A program made the position numbers and the translations under genes. 5,658 bases of DNA from Actinomycetes bacterium (GTDB taxonomy: Bacteria; Actinomycetota; Actinomycetes; Mycobacteriales; Micromonosporaceae): NCBI GenBank assembly GCA_023437285.1, contig JAEZGP010000349.1:1-5658 (forward strand), written 5' to 3'. Shown piece after piece: positions 5,228 through 5,658 of the stretch. Position 1 is the stretch's first letter; every line of letters starts with the position of its first letter. Under the pieces are notes generated by a model that saw nothing but the letters and a program-made list of their open reading frames with translations, was not told the origin of the DNA and made no database searches.

Positions 5228-5658
5228 TCAGCTGGCCGCGCAGGTCAGCGTCGGTGCGCTATTCGTACCATTCCACGAACCGAGGAAGCCGAACTCCGTC
5301 ACGGCACCGGCGGCGAGGCTGCCGTTGTACGAGACGTTACGCGCGGTAACCGCCGATCCGTTGCTGGTGATCGTCGCGCTCCACGCCTGGGTGACCGCCT
5401 GACCGTTGGCGTAGGTCCAGGTGACCGTCCACCCGGACAGCGGCGCCGAGCCGGCCGTGACGCGGACGCTGGCCTGGAAGCCGCCCTGCCACTGCCCCAC
5501 GATCGCGTACGTCGCCGAGCAGCCGCCCGTGCCGGCCGCCGAGGTGACGGGCGGCCGGGTGCTGGTCACGACGGGTGCCGACGTGGTGGTGCCCGGCTGG
5601 CTCGTCGGCGTGACCGGGCGGGTCGTGGTGACGACCGGGCGGGTCGTCGGCGCGCCGG
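5228..5658 (-). CDS. Secreted protein, 3' end: Thr/Pro linker and C-terminal CBM2 (partial)
   Basis: Only the C-terminal 143 codons are in the window; the frame is open to the edge. The visible part begins with a low-complexity linker rich in Thr, Pro, Val and Ser (TTRPVVTTTRPVTPTSQPG), as found between modules of secreted actinobacterial glycoside hydrolases. A complete CBM2 of about 97 residues follows: Cys (codon 5519-5521) and a terminal Cys just before AAS, Trp in GQWQGGF, the core GWTVTWTYANG, Trp in TQAWSATI, and Tyr in NVSYNGSL where cellulose-binding members usually have Trp. CBM2a modules bind crystalline cellulose or xylan with three surface aromatics, and all three positions are aromatic here. 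The missing N-terminal part is probably an enzyme (cellulase, xylanase, lytic monooxygenase) with a signal peptide. Because the next gene is a kinase carrying a CBM2 module, a second receptor kinase cannot be excluded. The TGA is at 5228-5230. Confidence 0.92.
   Translation of the reverse strand, partial: GAPTTRPVVTTTRPVTPTSQPGTTTSAPVVTSTRPPVTSAAGTGGCSATYAIVGQWQGGFQASVRVTAGSAPLSGWTVTWTYANGQAVTQAWSATITSNGSAVTARNVSYNGSLAAGAVTEFGFLGSWNGTNSAPTLTCAAS
5612..5647 (-). repeat. 15-bp direct repeat with 21-bp period in the Thr/Pro linker
   Basis: GACCGGGCGGGTCGT occurs at 5612-5626 and again at 5633-5647 on the plus strand. The 21-bp offset keeps the frame and gives a seven-residue unit (TTRPV-V-T type) in the linker. 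Such repeats are normal in Pro/Thr linkers of secreted enzymes and may continue beyond the window edge. Confidence 0.6.

Overview
The window is very GC-rich, and all of its genes lie on the minus strand, packed head to tail. Three things point to a high-GC Gram-positive actinomycete: the strong third-position GC bias, a membrane Ser/Thr kinase, and a sugar ABC importer with no ATPase of its own. The cellulose-binding (CBM2) modules suggest a soil saprophyte, and Micromonosporaceae such as Actinoplanes or Micromonospora would fit. The family-level placement is inference.

Layout in transcription order, from high to low coordinates. (1) 5658-5228 is the 3' end of a gene for a secreted protein: a Thr/Pro-rich linker followed by a C-terminal CBM2 domain. 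Its catalytic or other N-terminal part lies outside the window. (2) After an 84-bp gap containing a strong stem-loop, 5143-3539 encodes a transmembrane Ser/Thr protein kinase. Its extracellular part has a CBM2 fold and ends in a Lys/Pro/Glu-rich tail. (3) A 326-bp intergenic region (3538-3213) holds two promoter-like -35/-10 pairs, a near-perfect 16-bp palindrome and an 11-bp symmetric box inside one promoter spacer. (4) 3212-1917, 1849-956 and 959-33 form a carbohydrate ABC importer operon: a lipoprotein solute-binding protein, a MalF-type permease and a MalG-type permease. The two permease genes overlap by 4 bp. Between binding protein and first permease is a 67-bp gap. It contains a 16-bp perfect palindrome and a 24-codon ORF that overlaps both flanking genes by 4 bases.

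How the parts may work together (inference): the upstream secreted CBM2 protein could attack a plant polysaccharide, the CBM2-bearing kinase could monitor an extracellular ligand, and the ABC importer could take up the released oligosaccharides. No ATPase is encoded here, so the importer would need one from elsewhere, such as the shared MsiK-type ATPase known from Streptomyces. The most unusual element is the kinase. Its sensor has kept the CBM2 core but lost most of the aromatic residues that normally bind cellulose, whereas the neighbouring secreted CBM2 keeps them largely intact.
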